Source: Acanthaster planci (lineage: Eukaryota; Echinodermata; Asteroidea; Valvatida; Acanthasteridae). From it: a stretch of 32,166 nucleotides of DNA. Location: contig NW_019091415.1 of the NCBI RefSeq assembly GCF_001949145.1, positions 208,414-240,579 of the forward strand. Reading direction: 5' to 3'. The translations under genes and the position numbers were made by a program. The notes under the pieces are model-generated. The model made no database searches. It was not told the origin of the DNA and was given only the letters and a program-made list of their open reading frames with translations. Positions 1 through 10,469 of the stretch are shown in pieces (within the stretch, counting starts at the first letter, position 1; every line of letters starts with the position of its first letter).

Positions 1-1089
1 TGTACATGGAACGTGCATGGGTGTGTGAACAAAGAACTGAGGCAAGGGGGAACAAAACACAAGGGTAAACATTGCGGAGACCAGGGAGGGCAAAGATCAA
101 AGGAAACAGAAGTCAAAGTTGAACAGTGGAGATGTGAGGGCCGAAACAGGGATTACAGGGATGGAAAAAAGTTGGAGTAATAGTATCACTTTAGGAAAGA
201 ATCATAGGGCTGAGTAAACACAAAGTATTACAAACAATGTACTGTACATACAATCTGATAACTTCTTCATACACATCACAGTTTCAGGAATGCCAAACAG
301 GTAGCAGAACTTATATATACTACAGGGCTTTGCATAACTGGGTACGAAAACAACGTACTGTGGGTATGCCATCACATCACACTTTATATGGAGCAGGTTG
401 TAGGTTGACAAAATTCTCGAGACAAAGTCCTGTTTGGTTGCCTCCACCCGACACCATGGAACGCGTAGAATGCGGTTTAATAGCAGCCAATCTAGTACGG
501 CGCTGGGGAACATGAAGTTTAGATGTATTAGCGTCACTTGAACTGAAGTGATTATTGGTATGTTTATACAAAAATAAACAGTTATTAACAATTCTTCTGT
601 GGTAAAGGGTGGGAAGGTTGAACAAATTACACAACTGCAAATAAGTAGGGTTATCATTCAAATGGGATACACGATCCGTATAGCGGAGGGGTCTACCATA
701 AAAAACCTCCTTTGTACTCTCTTCAGTCTGTCAGACTGAGTCTTCGAGATGGAATTAAATGCAAATGTACAATATTCTAAGTTAGGTCGAATTAGGGTAC
801 ATTATATAGTCCGAAGCAGTTGCTCATTTTTACATGAATGAAAGTTGCGCCATAGTAAACCCTTTCTTGACCAATTGACTAACATGATGGACAAAAGTGA
901 GTTTGCTGTCAATGAAAACCCCAAGATCCTTTTGTACATGAACACGATTAATAATTTTTTTGTCTGAGATATTATAATCATGGATGACTGGATTCTTCTT
1001 CAGGGTTACACTAATAACTGAACATTTCTTCAAGTTAAGATTTAAGCACCAATCTGCACACCAGTCATGGGCTCTGCTTATGCCTTCCT

Positions 1090-1726
1090 ACAAAACCTGA
1101 CAATCTGACACCTGGTAAACCTTTAGAAAAAATTTCATATCATCGGCAAACATCAAACACTTGTTCGCAATACACTGTGATAAATCATTACCAAAGAGAG
1201 AAAACAACAAAGGACCGAGTACTGAACCTTGGGGTGCACCTGAAGGGATTGGGTACCAACTAGGGCAGTGACAATCAACTACATCTCGATGCCGTCTATC
1301 AGATAAATAGCTATGAAGTAGTTTTAGCAGACATGGATGCATTTTGTAACTAGTAAGTTTATGAAGTAAAAGTATATGACCAACACGGTCAAAAGCCTTC
1401 GAGAAGTCAGTATAGACAATGTCCAGCTGCCCACCCTGATCAACCGTATGGTAGGCCTCCTGTAATAATGCAGTGAGATTGGTGGAACAATTCCTGCCGG
1501 GTACAAAACCATGCTGCTGCTCAGCGATCGCAGGCTGTACATGATGCATTAGTCTTTTACACAGAATCTTCTCAAAGACTTTAGAAACTAGCGGAATTAA
1601 TGACACTGGTCTGTAATTGGAAACATTCTCTCTTCTGCCAGACTTGTGAATTGCTACAATATTTGCTGGTTTCCAGTGCGATGGAAAAATACCTTCATAT
1701 AACGACCTACGAAAAAGATACAACAA
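1090..1726 (-). pseudogene. LINE reverse transcriptase fragment (FADD intact)
   Basis: The longest open segment of the LINE (212 codons). It covers RT blocks from the WKPANIVAIHKSG region to the FADDMKFFLKV region. The Asp of TDFSKAFD and the Asp pair of FADD are present, so the catalytic residues survive although the flanking reading frame is broken. It reads into DNA with stops at about 1090. Its close match to CR1/Jockey consensus blocks suggests a fairly recent insertion. Confidence 0.88.
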
Positions 1727-1929
1727 AGGATAAAGCCTGGTAGATTATCAGGTCCACAAGCCTTAGAAATGTCAACGTTTGTAAGTTCACGCCATACTTC
1801 ATTACTGTCCATTTCAATTGCTGTGGTGCAAATGGTGTACAGGTCAATGGCGAGAACTTGAGAAAGAACAGAAGAAGAGGAAGTCCGGTTCATCTTCAGG
1901 GCAGTCATAGACAAATTGGAAGTCAACAT

Positions 1930-2915
1930 CTATGCCTTATTTGCATGCTGTAAGACAGATGGCAGAGAGTGGTGTTTCGTGCGGACTTTCACAAAACTCC
2001 AGAAACGTTTGGGGTTTGTGACCTCATCCCCAGCCAATGTGTCCAAGAAACTGTTGTATTTCGTTCTTGTGGTCTTTTTGAAGGAAAAGCGGGCTATTTT
2101 AAATGCAGAAATGTTCTCCGCAGAAGGATTGGCACGTTTCCTCCGAAAAGCACGTTCCTCTAAGAGACTGTTGAACTTCAGCGTCAAACCATGAAGGTAG
2201 AGGGTGGTGAAGAATGACGCCGGACGGACTTGTGGCACGACGTCGGTCAGTGCTGCTTCCACAAGATCATGGAAGAGAGAGGTTGCTTCGTTGCAGCTAT
2301 CTGTTGCCCCAAGAAGACACCAGGGAATACATTCTAGTGTTCTTTGTAAGTCGTTCATGTCAGCCTTATCTCTGGTAAATGACAAGTTCACTTGGCGTAG
2401 GTTGTGGGGGCTTATCACAGTATCTACTAAAGTATAATCGATGGCAGAGTTGGGCACGGCAGAACCGTTGTCCATACTCCACTGCATAGTCGGTAGGTTG
2501 AAATCCCCCACCAAACAGATTTTGTCATATTCTGTGGAGGCGGCCACAAGGCTGTCAGCAAGAGTGAGCAATGGCCGAGTATCTGCACTAGGGGGTCTAT
2601 AAAACACGACTGTCAGAAGTTTGTTGTTTGCAGGTAACTTGACCTCCATCCACGTCAGCTCCACATCAACACCGAGTTCAATATCAGTTCTCCTGCGACA
2701 CTGAAAAGAATAATGGCAGCCCAATAAACAACTCCCCCTCTTTCGACTCTATCCTTGCGACAAATTGTAAAATCCGGAACTGCAATCTCGGCATCAAGAA
2801 CATCAGCTGACAACCAGGTTTCATTCAAGGCAAAGATCTTGTACTGACCAACTGTACACAGAGTGCCTCGGAAAGAACTGTGATAGCAGTCCAGTTTATT
2901 TTTGAGACTCCTCAC
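1930..2915 (-). pseudogene. LINE AP-endonuclease fragment
   Basis: Two overlapping frames (2915-2655 and 2724-1930) each carry part of an apurinic-type endonuclease, so a frameshift lies near 2700. Recognisable parts are RSLKNKLD, FALNETWL, VVFYRPP, VGDFNLP and ...RFWSFVK close to the RT linker. In these elements the domain nicks target DNA to prime reverse transcription. The first catalytic Asn block at the N-terminus is missing or unclear. Confidence 0.8.
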
Positions 2916-2950
2916 AAGTTCTGGTGGTAAATGTCAAGGGTAATATCCTT

Positions 2951-3691
2951 TACCCTTTTGAAGTTGGTGCTCGACGATGGCTCGAATGAAGCTTCTGGTC
3001 CTGGGTTGGTTTCTACATCTCCTGAGAGACGGATGTTGAAAGTAGCAACTGAATTTAAATAGTAATTGATAGGTGATCGCCCAAACGTAACTGCAGCACG
3101 GTTCTACGGTGGTAGTTTAAGTACAGCCAAGAAGACATACTTGTGGCATGCAGCCCATGAGAAGATGCTTGTGAACAATAGCAGGTGCTGAGTGAACAAA
3201 ACCCTAGGTATTCAGATGATTGAGGTGGTCAACCATACGATCAGTCAGACAGGAATTGTAGCTTGGGATGGCTAGGCTTGGGTTTGCTACACAGATGTCC
3301 AACAAACTAATTAGCAATCTAAAACCAAATTTCAATGCATTTCATCCTAAAGACACATTTGAAAGCATTGCGCTAAATAGGACTTATGAAACTATTGAAA
3401 TGTTCGCTGCGATGGAACATCAATTTGACACCGCGGCAAGATCTTATAACTCGCCGCGGCGAGATAGTATGTAGCCGGAGCGGGAAAAAAAATGCAAGTG
3501 GCCCTTATACGCTTCCGTACATCGAAGGAAGCAGCCTTAGCGTAGCCTAGCGCCCTCGGGGTCGGTACCCTTTTCCGCACGGTTTCAATTTTGGTGCGCA
3601 TGCGTACCTCTCGCGAGGTTGAACAATCAACGTTTTCCCATAACACTGACGTCACATGATCCATCGAGCCCCTAAGGATGTGTATTCAAGC
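2951..3691. other. Unassigned stretch between LINE and dispersed repeat
   Basis: No coding signature. It includes a GC-richer patch at about 3420-3610 with CGCCGCGGCGAG and several CpGs, bounded by AT-richer DNA. Short open frames exist on both strands but I recognise none as protein. Confidence 0.4.
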
Positions 3692-4089
3692 GTGCATTCT
3701 CCACCAAATGGTTGGATTTCTGCGCGCGAGCTCGTTAATATTTTGTGAACCTATAGGGCTTTTACAATAAGACATGTCATGAACAGGAGGGGTCATAGAG
3801 ATATTTCTATGAATCACGATTTTGGGACTGGTCGTTTCCAATAAGGGGTATTTCTTTCACAGATAGCCGAAACCTGCTGTAGGTCTCTTTTGGATAGAGG
3901 AGGGCGGCTACATTCAGAGCTGAGCGCGTATAGTTTTATTACTATTTAGGGGTATCTTCGGGGAAAGGCGAACAGAAAAAAATCGCGTGGCTAACCTCGA
4001 TAAAATTGAAACGAAAAGTGAAATTCTGGCCATAATCTTGAATTTCCAGTGGAAAAACTCCAGGCAAAACCTCTTTTCAAGAGTCAATA
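3692..4089 (+). repeat. Dispersed repeat, copy 1 (about 395 bp)
   Basis: It aligns along almost its whole length with 10070-10464 in the same orientation. Shared landmarks in order are CCACCAAATGGTTG, TTTCTGCGCGCGAGCTC, TTAATATTTTGTGA, GGGTATTTCTTTCACA, TTTGGATAGAGG, GGGGTATCTTC, GTGGCTA and TCTGGCCATAATCTTGAATT. I see no coding potential. It is probably a non-autonomous element or a fragment of a larger one; the class is unknown. Confidence 0.85.
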
Positions 4090-6100
4090 AGTGGCGGTAT
4101 TTTGGGCCCAATTTTGCACTGTTTTCTATGGGCGCGTATTTGGTGCAGTGTAACCTTTAACAAAAGCAACACCTTCAAAAAGAGAGAAAATAACCTAAAA
4201 AAGGAATTATTTCAAAATTATTGTAAATGAGTCAATAAGTACAACTGAAATCAAAACCCAGAGAGAAGTATTAGTTTGAAAGTAGAATTTCCAGTATCCA
4301 GTATTTATGCTTTTCAGCTGAGTGGAATCTTTTTGGTAGATTGTACTTTAGTTTACACATTTTTTCCACCTGGAAAATATAATTTTCTAATTTCTTTCTT
4401 TGTTGCAAGCAAAAAATTGTTGGAGCATGTAGAAAAGCGTATCGAATTATTTGTTATTTTTTATATTCTTTATTATTAATATTGTAATCGTTATTATTAT
4501 TCGTTTGCCACACAATTCATTTTTTCCATTTTGTTACCTTGGGAAATAATACTAATGGAATTTCTGAACTTTTTTCACCCACTGACTTTCTCTGTAAAAA
4601 TGAGTCACATATCTCCAGAGCCACTTTTGAGTTAAAAGCCTTTGAAAGAATCTTGCATAGTCCTCAACATTTTAACACCTACACAAAGTCCGTTTCAATT
4701 GTACCAAGCTCAGTGACACATTTAAAGAAAGAGCTAAAATTTCTCAATCAAATACAAAGTACAACTCAAAAGTAGCTCCGGAGCCTTCTGACTCATTTTT
4801 ATAAATCGGGTTACATATTAAAGTAGATGGGCTTTGCTAAATGAAGGATAAAGGGGATATGCAGTCTCTTCATAATACGTGTACTTGTGTACATGAATAT
4901 CATTTCTTAGCACACAAAACACTGGACCAAGCAAACCATAGTGTTCCACTGGGGGATTCCGCCGGAGGAAGTTTGTTTGTCGGGGAGTTTTGGTGTTTGT
5001 TTGGTTGGTTTGTTCGTTAGGGTGTTGGGATGTTTGGTTTGTATCACCATGGAGGCAGGAGCAATTTCAAAAAAATTCAGTCCAGTTGTATATGCTGAAG
5101 ACCAGTAGCGCAAATGGGGAGGCAGCCTGATATGTAGTAACGGGATGGGCATTCAAAGGCAAAATCAGGGCTTTGTAATAAAAAGGGTCTCTTTAAAAAT
5201 TTTTTTTACAAAAATTGTGATACTGTTTCGCCCGTCCGCCACGGCCCTAATCACAGGGCGTTGGAAAGAGAAAAGGCATGATATAATTGTTGTCCAGCCA
5301 TGGGTCGAGCTCTATATTGAACACAAGACAGAGTTTCTTTTAATAAAAGGGTAAAAACTTCCGCGGGCGCGCAAGTGTGCACTGAGTCCACACATGCGTT
5401 AATACGTAGCACCGTCATTCTCCAGACGACCCTATGTATTATGTGTAATCCAAGACAAGGTTAGTGGCACGCGACACGGCTTTACATTTGAGGCAACCGC
5501 GCGGTCTTTAACTACATAATGTTATCTTTGACGTCATTTACCGCAGAAGACTTACGTACTGACGGAAACCTTGTCCCCGTAGCTGCAGTTCTCTGAAATC
5601 CTGCCAAGTGTTGACAGCTGTCGATTGCGGACTGGTACGGCCGGCCAGTTTTACACAGTGGGCACTTTATAGGCATGGTAACATGGGGGAAGGAATGGCC
5701 ATTGATCATAGACAAAAGTATCACAGTCTCTAGAGAGTAGACTAATTTTGAAAATAAAAACACGAATCACATGATACGTTACTGAAGGATTCAATGTATT
5801 ACTTGCGGCAGTCAATAGTAAGAAAGTTCCTGCATTTTCACTTCAAACCGGCGAAGAGTTGTTTGCGAAGTACTTGAATGATAATGACAGAATGAACAAC
5901 ACAAGGCTCAATCCATGGTAATTTTGCAAAGAAGAGAAAACTACATTAGTGCAAATAATTATTGTTATCATCACCCAGTTATGGTATGGACCCCTTGCAG
6001 CTGTTACTCGGTAATAGTCCCTTTAAAATGGCAAAAGACCATTGAAAAAAGTGAAGTGCAATACCCCTCTGCTCTGATGAAGTTGCGCGCCGCTTACCCA
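4090..6100. other. Unassigned non-coding stretch
   Basis: AT-rich, especially 4150-4520, with several T-rich runs; 5340-5720 is richer in CpG. The open frames at 4276-4479, 4539-4775 and 5512-5763 have no domain I recognise. The last contains one CPLC motif with no partner cysteines in a finger arrangement. I can assign no gene. Confidence 0.4.
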
Positions 6101-6102
6101 AA

Positions 6103-6510
6103 TCAGAATAAGAGCATGCAGGACGCGTCACGATAATGGTTATTTCGTATGGCAATGCAGCTCATGGAACGAGGTTGAAATTGACTGATGTCGCAAACTC
6201 TTATCAATCCGCTTTCTATTTGGGCACGGATGTCCAGACTCCAGTGCGTCATACATAAATATGCCAAAAATGTGTTGGCCCACAGTGTATTTTGGCCATT
6301 CAAAACCAAAACAAGTTCGTCCTTTGACGAGTAGATTTTCCCTGTTGGCATGGCTGTGATGAAGATCAATTTTACCAAGAGCTTAAGGAAAACATCAAGA
6401 TCATATTCACTAAGTATCAACAAATATCGGCCTGAATCCAGGAGAGTATCGTTTGGCCATCCCCTCCTTCCTCCATGGTTAGGCCTACTCATTTTTCTTC
6501 GCACAGTCAC
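6103..6510 (-). other. Unrecognised 135-codon open frame
   Basis: The longest uninterrupted frame in the 3-9 kb stretch. It contains SEYDLDVFLKLLVKLIF and LVLNGQNTLWANTFLAYL, with hydrophobic stretches but no known domain. There is no clear splice site at either end and no neighbour to give it context. It could be chance, a decayed element or an orphan exon. Confidence 0.15.
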
Positions 6511-7302
6511 ATACCCGGTAGAACGCCCTTCGAATACAGCCCCATGTCATCACCATCAAATGAGGTGTTTAGAGTGCCGTAAATTTATGCTGGAGACTTA
6601 CGTTGGGGAATGACTTGCCTGGCTACGGAAATTTGAAAGGCGGGGGATTCTCCCGAAACAGATGTAAATTTGTAACATGTTCATGTATACATATTACACT
6701 CCTGCAGAACCTTACATCAAAATGGCGCATTTATGGCATTAAAAATTGCTAATGAATACATTTTGGCTGTTCGGGAGTGAGAAAAATTCTTTACAATTCG
6801 CCTTAATTTTTTTTTCTCCCCTAGAAAATATGTGTGTGGGTGTATAGGAAGATTCAATGGCACACCCACCCTTGGTCAAAAAGTGATGGAGGGTATACAC
6901 GTACATGTATATCCCCACATCCCGTGGATTTACGCCTATGAGAGGAGCAGTTAGAACAGCAAGCCTGTAACCTTTATGGTTCTTTTTACTTGAACCAATA
7001 TTCTTCGGAACAGGTTTGCACCTCAGTACACCGCACATGTTCATAGTTGGCATGAAATCGGCATGAAATCCAAACTTCCGAACTTTGCAGGAGAAAAAGT
7101 GTGACTTTGGTGAAAGCGTCAATCTCAAAGTTAGACAGACAAACGTGTAAAATGTGTGCGCGACGTTGATTTTCGGAGCGGAAAGGCTTCATTAGCAGCC
7201 GAAGGAATTGCAAAGTAGCAGCAAATAGACACATGTATACTACGGAAGGTCAAAAGGGCCAACATCAATTTTGTGAAAAACAAAAACAACACTTCTTTGT
7301 TA
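6511..7302. other. Unassigned stretch
   Basis: I see no gene here. The stretch contains homopolymer-rich segments (an A-rich run near 7320, T-rich at about 6808) and short chance frames only. Confidence 0.4.
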
Positions 7303-7460
7303 AAAATTAAATGTATCATGAAAAAAAAAAACACATACTGATCTTACAATTAACGAGGAAAACGGCGAACACGTTTTGAATGTTTTATTTATAGAAAATG
7401 TTTTAAAACAAAGACGAAAGTCAAATACAATACTGTTTCTGACCAATAAAAAGAGTAAAT
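7303..7460 (+). repeat. 158-bp direct repeat, copy 1
   Basis: It aligns with 7611-7764 in the same orientation. Shared blocks are AAAATTAAATGTATCA, ACTGATCTTACAATTAACG, AATGTTTTATTTATA, ACAAAGACGAAAGTCAAA and AAAAAGAGTAAA. The two copies start 308 bases apart with about 150 bases of unrelated DNA between them. They could be a local segmental duplication or short terminal repeats of a tiny element. Confidence 0.85.
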
Positions 7461-7610
7461 AAAGTTTATTATTCGTAATGCAGCAGCGAGTACTCCAGTT
7501 ATGAATTTTTCAGCGAGAACACGTATTCCCTTTGTAGTCGAGTGGATACTGTGGGCAGTGGCCAGGTTTCTATTTCGTGCGACACCTGATGTTTCTAGTA
7601 ACGTCATTGT

Positions 7611-7764
7611 AAAATTAAATGTATCACGAAAACAAAAATACTGATCTTACAATTAACGAGGAAAACCGTGAACAAGTTTGTTAATGTTTTATTTATATAG
7701 AATGCTAAAAACAAAGACGAAAGTCAAATACAACACTGTTTCTGAAAAAATAAAAAGAGTAAAC
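7611..7764 (+). repeat. 158-bp direct repeat, copy 2
   Basis: The partner of 7303-7460, differing by scattered substitutions and a few small indels. No coding content in either copy. Confidence 0.85.
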
Positions 7765-8698
7765 AAATTACATTGCAACAAAAATAATTACACTCACAAC
7801 AAACCTCTACTTATACAAGCATAAAAACCACAGAAAACTACAACTAACTATCTCTGGAAAGAATTAATTAACAGCAAGAGAATATATGATTGAGAGCGAC
7901 TACTTTTTGTCCACAAGGTGCGCAAATCACTCAAACTTGTGGAGAAACATAGAATGCTGCGCAAATTAATCCAACACACACAAAAATTAACTAAACTGAA
8001 GTGAAGGAAAGAGAGCGGCATCCTCACAAACTGCACTTGCCCATGATAAATAAGAACACCAGTAACCTTTAACAGGAATATAAAGTGAAAGAAAGATTCA
8101 AACTTAAAAGGGGTGTCAACAAATGGTATCCACTGTAAACTTTTTTCGTGGTTAGTTATTTGAACATAGTAGGCCTACTCTGGCGATCTAGTTTTCCCAG
8201 AGCCTGCTGCCCAGTCGGGCCGGCCAACGTCAGCAAGCGACCTAGCTTAGACGGCCGGTGACGTGATCCGTTTTGGCGACAGAACCATATCAACGTCGAA
8301 CTTCAGCTTAATACACCCAGATCGACAGCGGTAATGACGGGAGGAAACGTTACAGTTCATACACGACCAAGATGCGGATCCTTTAATTTCAAAGACATTC
8401 GCCTTCGCAAAGGCGCCCCACCTAAACTCTACAACTATGCATCAACGTTAATTTACAGTGGTGTATATTACACGTTTGGGGGGAATTTGACGATAGAGAT
8501 CACATAAATTAACTTAGCTGCAGTATTTCTAAGCGATTATCAATACGTGTTGTGATTATAATGCCTCAATTGTTTCAATTATTACACACGAAACTTACAA
8601 AGAGTACGGGCTTTCTTCCGCTCAGGTACGAATTCTTCTCCGTGTCCTGGACGTCTGACAAGTGGGAAAAGTACGGTGGCCCTGGAGAGACATCGCCA
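7765..8698. other. Unassigned stretch with a GC-richer patch
   Basis: Nothing coding recognised. Around 8195-8290 the base composition becomes GC-richer with clustered CpG (CGGGCCGGCC and GACGGCCGGTGACG), standing out from the AT-rich surroundings. It could be a small unmethylated island or part of a repeat. Confidence 0.35.
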
Positions 8699-8915
8699 AT
8701 TGTCAATATTAATGTTAATATTTGCGACCACGGTTACGACCTACTTTTTGATCGCAAATATTGACGCCAACGTTCACTACCAAATTCACGACTCGCTCTC
8801 TGGTTGCAAATATTTCCGTCAATATTTGCGACCATACCACATTTCACGACTCACTCTTCAGTCGCGAACACTGATGTCAATATTTGCGACCAAATCTCCG
8901 GTCGCAAATATTGCC
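8699..8915. repeat. Cluster of hairpin repeats built on TATTTGCGACC
   Basis: The motif AATATTTGCGACC occurs forward at about 8717-8729, 8820-8832 and 8879-8891, and inverted at about 8750-8763, 8801-8814 and 8900-8913, with one more degenerate inverted copy at 8861-8870. Inverted and forward copies pair head to head across four to six bases. Two units share a leading TTCACGACTC and sit 58 bases apart (about 8783 and 8841), so part of the block is a tandem repeat whose unit is itself a hairpin. Confidence 0.85.
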
Positions 8916-9119
8916 ACGATTTTTTCCCCAAGCTAGGCGCTAGGCGGAAGTGGAGTGTTCACGCGCGAGCGCAATGACCTACATTTTTGGCAAGACCTCA
9001 AGTCGTTATTCGGCAGTGCAGTTTTGGTACAACGCGGGAGGCACAACGTTAAAACAATTGCTGCGTCTATAGCCGAGCAACTTCTCTCTCTAATGTAGGG
9101 ACAAAATAAGAAAAAAAAA

Positions 9120-9350
9120 AAACTGTGCTCCCTGGTTTGCTAAGGAGCTGAATTTTTGGCCCCACTGGGCCTTCATCGGGGCTGTGGGGGGGGGGGGGCA
9201 ATGGTCTAAATGCAGAAAAGTCCACATTCAAACCGTCTGGCGTCAGTGTTCCAGTGCGAGAAATATAGAAGGGCTGCGTAGCACCGTGATCAGAACATTG
9301 ACAAGAATGTAAAGTAAAATCAGTGCTCTAAAACATGTAATTGCCTAGCC
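9120..9350 (-). mobile_element. Penelope-like element remnant 1 (3' end)
   Basis: Read on the minus strand, 9265-9200 translates as RTGTLTPDGLNVDFSAFR. This matches ELGTLHPRGMNVDFPAF of remnant 2 and is the conserved last segment of Penelope-like element proteins after the GIY-YIG domain. A hammerhead-like core follows directly downstream (9180-9135), then a T run. A 47-base segment at 9297-9343 is shared with 9697-9742. The coding frame before this segment is gone. Confidence 0.65.
9133..9180 (-). ncRNA. Hammerhead-ribozyme-like module, remnant 1
   Basis: On the minus strand: CCGATGA (one change from CUGAUGA), stem GGCCC/GGGCC around a short loop, AAAA in place of GAAA, then a stem GCTCC/GGAGC with loop TTAGCAAACCAG. 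It sits at the equivalent position of remnant 2, straight after the protein end, and the flanking GAGCAC..TTTT..TTCTT is shared. The order matches a decayed hammerhead. Confidence 0.45.
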
Positions 9351-9696
9351 TAGGTGAACTCCCTGACCGTACTACGTTACAGAGGGAGTCCAGGATAATA
9401 GTTGCAAAATCGGGCAAAACATTTTGTAACTAAACTTTTCAACACTTCTACCTTTTCCAAGGAGCCAATTTCAAGTCCGTAAACTCCTATGCGTCCTTAT
9501 CTCCTTAGCTGGTGGGAAAAAAATCGACATATCACCACCAAAGACAAAAACGGGAAAATAAAGTCGGAGGTAACTTTAATTCTTGCCATTGTTCTGGACT
9601 GTTTTCAGCCGTTCTCCAATGCAATTCGTACAGTGTGCGCGTGCAACAATTCAGCGTACGAGATTCCGAGCTGCGTACACGCACATCAAAACTACA

Positions 9697-10069
9697 TATT
9701 GACAAGAATAATATAAAATCAGTGCTCTGGAATATGTGATTGCTGAGCTTTCGGTAACTGAGTACCTTCTCAAGGCAAGCAGATTCGGTTCCGAATGAAC
9801 GCGGGAAAATCCACGTTCATTCCCCTTGGATGCAGCGTTCCAAGTTCGAAAATGACGCGCTGCTCCAGTCCCTTACGCTGTACATCAGATACAAGGTTGG
9901 CTGAAGTACACGTGAATTGTCCTCAGGGAGTATAACTGCCTTTGGGCCGTCGATCCGTGGGGGGTTGTGGATAAACCTGCAAGTATTACAGTGAGGGCAA
10001 TTGAAGGCCGCAGTGCTGATGTTGCCGCTGTTGACATCGCATAGTGGTAGGATGACCGAACGGACTAAG
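9697..10069 (-). mobile_element. Penelope-like element remnant 2 (C-terminal region)
   Basis: Minus-strand coding remnant. It begins with LVRS at about 10065, then CPHCNTCRFI and IDGPK (10000-9935), which match the Cys-rich linker before the GIY-YIG endonuclease of Penelope-like elements. After a frameshift and probable loss of the GIY-YIG core it ends QRVIFELGTLHPRGMNVDFP and a TGA at about 9770. The stop codon lies in a hammerhead-like fold (9776-9721). The 5' side stops where the dispersed repeat begins. Penelope elements use RT plus GIY-YIG endonuclease; nothing of the RT remains here. Confidence 0.7.
9721..9776 (-). ncRNA. Hammerhead-ribozyme-like module, remnant 2
   Basis: On the minus strand the order is a CUUGAGA segment (hammerhead core CUGAUGA with changes), a perfect GGTA/TACC stem with a six-base loop (9766-9753), an intact GAAA (9752-9749), and a second stem GAGC/GCTC (9748-9745 with 9727-9724). 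The order of parts is that of a hammerhead ribozyme, which many Penelope-like elements carry. The core is not perfect and the expected U next to the cleavage site is not evident, so activity is doubtful. Confidence 0.45.
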
Positions 10070-10464
10070 GGTGCATTCCACCAAATGGTTGTATTTCTGC
10101 GCGCGAGCTCATTAATATTTTGTGATCCCACGGGATTTTTTACAATAAGACAGACCTTAACCAGGAAGGATCATAGAAATGTTCCTACAAATCCGGAATT
10201 TGGGACTGATAGTTTCTAGTTCGGGGTATTTCTTTCACAAAAAGCCCCAAATTGAAGGCCTAATTTGGATAGAGGCGGACTGCTACATTCATAAATGAAC
10301 GCTTAGTTTTACTGCTGTTTTGGGGGTATCTTCCTTGAAAGGCGAATAAATTTTTTTTTCGTGGCTAGCCCCCATGAAATTGAAACAAAAAGTGATCTTC
10401 TGGCCATAATCTTGAATTTCCAGTGAAAAAACGGAGGCCAACCTCTTTACGAAAGTCAACAGGC
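10070..10464 (+). repeat. Dispersed repeat, copy 2 (about 395 bp)
   Basis: The second copy of the 3692-4089 repeat, same strand, with scattered substitutions and small indels. It starts where the Penelope-like reading frame breaks off and ends within a few bases of the last recognisable Ty3/Gypsy integrase sequence, so it lies exactly between two retroelement remnants. Confidence 0.85.
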
Positions 10465-10469
10465 ATCCT

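Larger units (their letters stand above)
200..2950 (-). mobile_element. CR1/Jockey-type LINE, decayed and 5'-truncated
   Basis: Minus-strand remains of the second open reading frame of a non-LTR retrotransposon. In coding order: an AP-endonuclease domain (RSLKNKLD and NETWLSADV at about 2915-2760; VGDFNLP and the following lobe at 2724-2300); a linker with DISKACGPDNLPG (about 1770-1730); reverse transcriptase (1726-1090) with HKSGRRENVSNYRPVSL, TDFSKAFD, SGAPQGSVLGPLLF and the catalytic FADDMK; then DLGVFIDSKLTFVHHV (about 930) and a C-terminal LHVPQRRTRLAAIK tail (about 500). The frame changes near 2700, 1730, 1090 and 830, so it cannot encode one protein. The endonuclease N-terminus and first ORF are missing. 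The 3' limit is uncertain and may extend to the window start. Confidence 0.9.

Noticed and set aside
1969-2437. Plus-strand frames opposite the LINE endonuclease
   Set aside because: They are antisense to clear endonuclease/RT coding sequence and have no domain of their own.
9186-9200. Run of G, possible quadruplex
   Set aside because: A homopolymer next to a retroelement 3' end; length may vary by slippage or sequencing and no separate G-tracts are present.
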